IMG/VR virus record: IMGVR_UViG_3300023184_000257
Coordinates: 1 to 40,625 of that record
Source: a virus
Reading direction: 5' to 3' (one strand)
DNA length: 40,625 bases
Position numbers and translations under genes: made by a program
Notes under the pieces: model-generated
What the model was told of the DNA's origin: nothing
The model's input: only the letters and a program-made list of their open reading frames with translations
Databases searched by the model: none
In this document: positions 40,393 through 40,625 of the stretch, piece by piece
How positions within the stretch are numbered: the first letter of the stretch is position 1
Layout: the number at the start of each line of letters is the position of its first letter

Positions 40393-40625
40393 ATGAATGA
40401 AGATAATGTACAGCCTGATTCTGCGGGTCAGGAGGCAGAAGTTAATCCCGTTGCAAAACTCGGCATTTTAGATCAAGACAGTCTGAAAGGACTACTTGGT
40501 AGCTTCCTTAACGAGGAGGAACAGTCTGCTCCCACTTTAGTGGAGCAAATGGAAGAATCTGAAGATCCCGCTTCTTCTTCAGAAGAAAGCGATCTGTCTG
40601 ATGATGATTCCTATCAGCCTGAGGT
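40393..40625 (+). CDS. scaffolding protein, 5' part (continues at base 1)
   Basis: Start of the scaffold gene at ATG 40393; a GGATCTTGG lies upstream rather than a clear Shine-Dalgarno motif. Residues 1-31 are encoded uniquely here, and the frame then runs into the 140-base repeat of the contig start, joining without a break to the part at 1-882. Residue 74 reads Tyr here and Asp in the copy at 127-129. Confidence 0.8.
   Translation, partial: MNEDNVQPDSAGQEAEVNPVAKLGILDQDSLKGLLGSFLNEEEQSAPTLVEQMEESEDPASSSEESDLSDDDSYQPE
40486..40625 (+). repeat. 140-bp direct repeat of the contig start
   Basis: These bases repeat 1-140 with one difference (T at 40612, G at 127). Because a gene crosses the junction in frame, the repeat shows that the contig closes into a circle. 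It is an assembly overlap of a circular or circularly permuted genome; real terminal repeats are a less likely reading. Confidence 0.9.

Noticed and set aside
1-40625. CRISPR array, integrase, attachment site, insertion sequence
   Set aside because: No regularly spaced repeat array with unique spacers, no integrase or transposase motifs, and no inverted terminal repeats of an insertion element were seen.

Overview
The window is one complete, circularly closed genome of a small tailed DNA phage (Caudoviricetes, most likely podovirus-like). The first 140 bases recur at 40486-40625 with a single mismatch, and the scaffolding gene reads through that junction, so the unique genome is about 40,485 bp. 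The host is a Gram-negative bacterium, because the lysis block holds an i-spanin with an out-of-phase overlapping lipoprotein o-spanin (Rz/Rz1 arrangement). The host cannot be named from sequence. Most virion genes lack a Shine-Dalgarno (SD) motif and start after A/T-rich leaders. I see no DNA or RNA polymerase, integrase or prophage repressor, so the phage appears lytic and dependent on host polymerases.

Layout. (1) 36.2 kb through the junction to 22.1 kb, + strand: large terminase, portal, a small conserved gene, scaffold, SU10/DUF5309-type capsid protein, an initiator-type tRNA-fMet, neck/tail genes, three fibre genes, the lysis block (candidate holins, spanins, a GH108-type endolysin), a metallophosphoesterase, a large tail protein and the internal (ejection) proteins, including one of 1175 residues. 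A PAPS-reductase-like PP-loop enzyme and a CxxCGxCC protein sit as a pair inside the ejection-protein block. (2) 22.2-30.4 kb, + strand: OB-fold ssDNA-binding protein, a resolvase-like nuclease, a replisome-organiser-like protein, a DnaB helicase split in two, a RecE-like exonuclease, an HTH protein (possible small terminase) and small genes. (3) 30.5-34.4 kb, - strand: a leftward accessory arm with a MoxR/CobS-type AAA+ ATPase, a VWA-like partner and several small proteins, many separated by hairpins and repeated leader motifs. A bidirectional terminator at 30445-30476 separates arms 2 and 3. (4) 34.35-35.13 kb: a non-coding control region with a leftward promoter, an operator-like dyad, four spaced 11-bp repeats, inverted repeats and a pyrimidine tract. 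It is the best candidate for an origin or regulatory hub. (5) 35.1-36.2 kb, + strand: two small genes and a 366-bp non-coding stretch with mutually overlapping stem pairings, just before the terminase.

Main observations. The replicative helicase is cut immediately after its Walker A motif, and the halves are 3.8 kb apart. Between them lies a cassette with a different style of translation start (strong SDs), a tandemly duplicated pair of small genes, a DpdA-like putative DNA base-transglycosylase and a RecE-like nuclease. Apart from 28511-28846, which overlaps the second half, no helicase sequence appears lost, so a working ATPase would have to assemble from two polypeptides. Other points of interest are the phage initiator tRNA, the AAA+/VWA pair with a degenerate metal site, and the structured RNA candidate upstream of the terminase.
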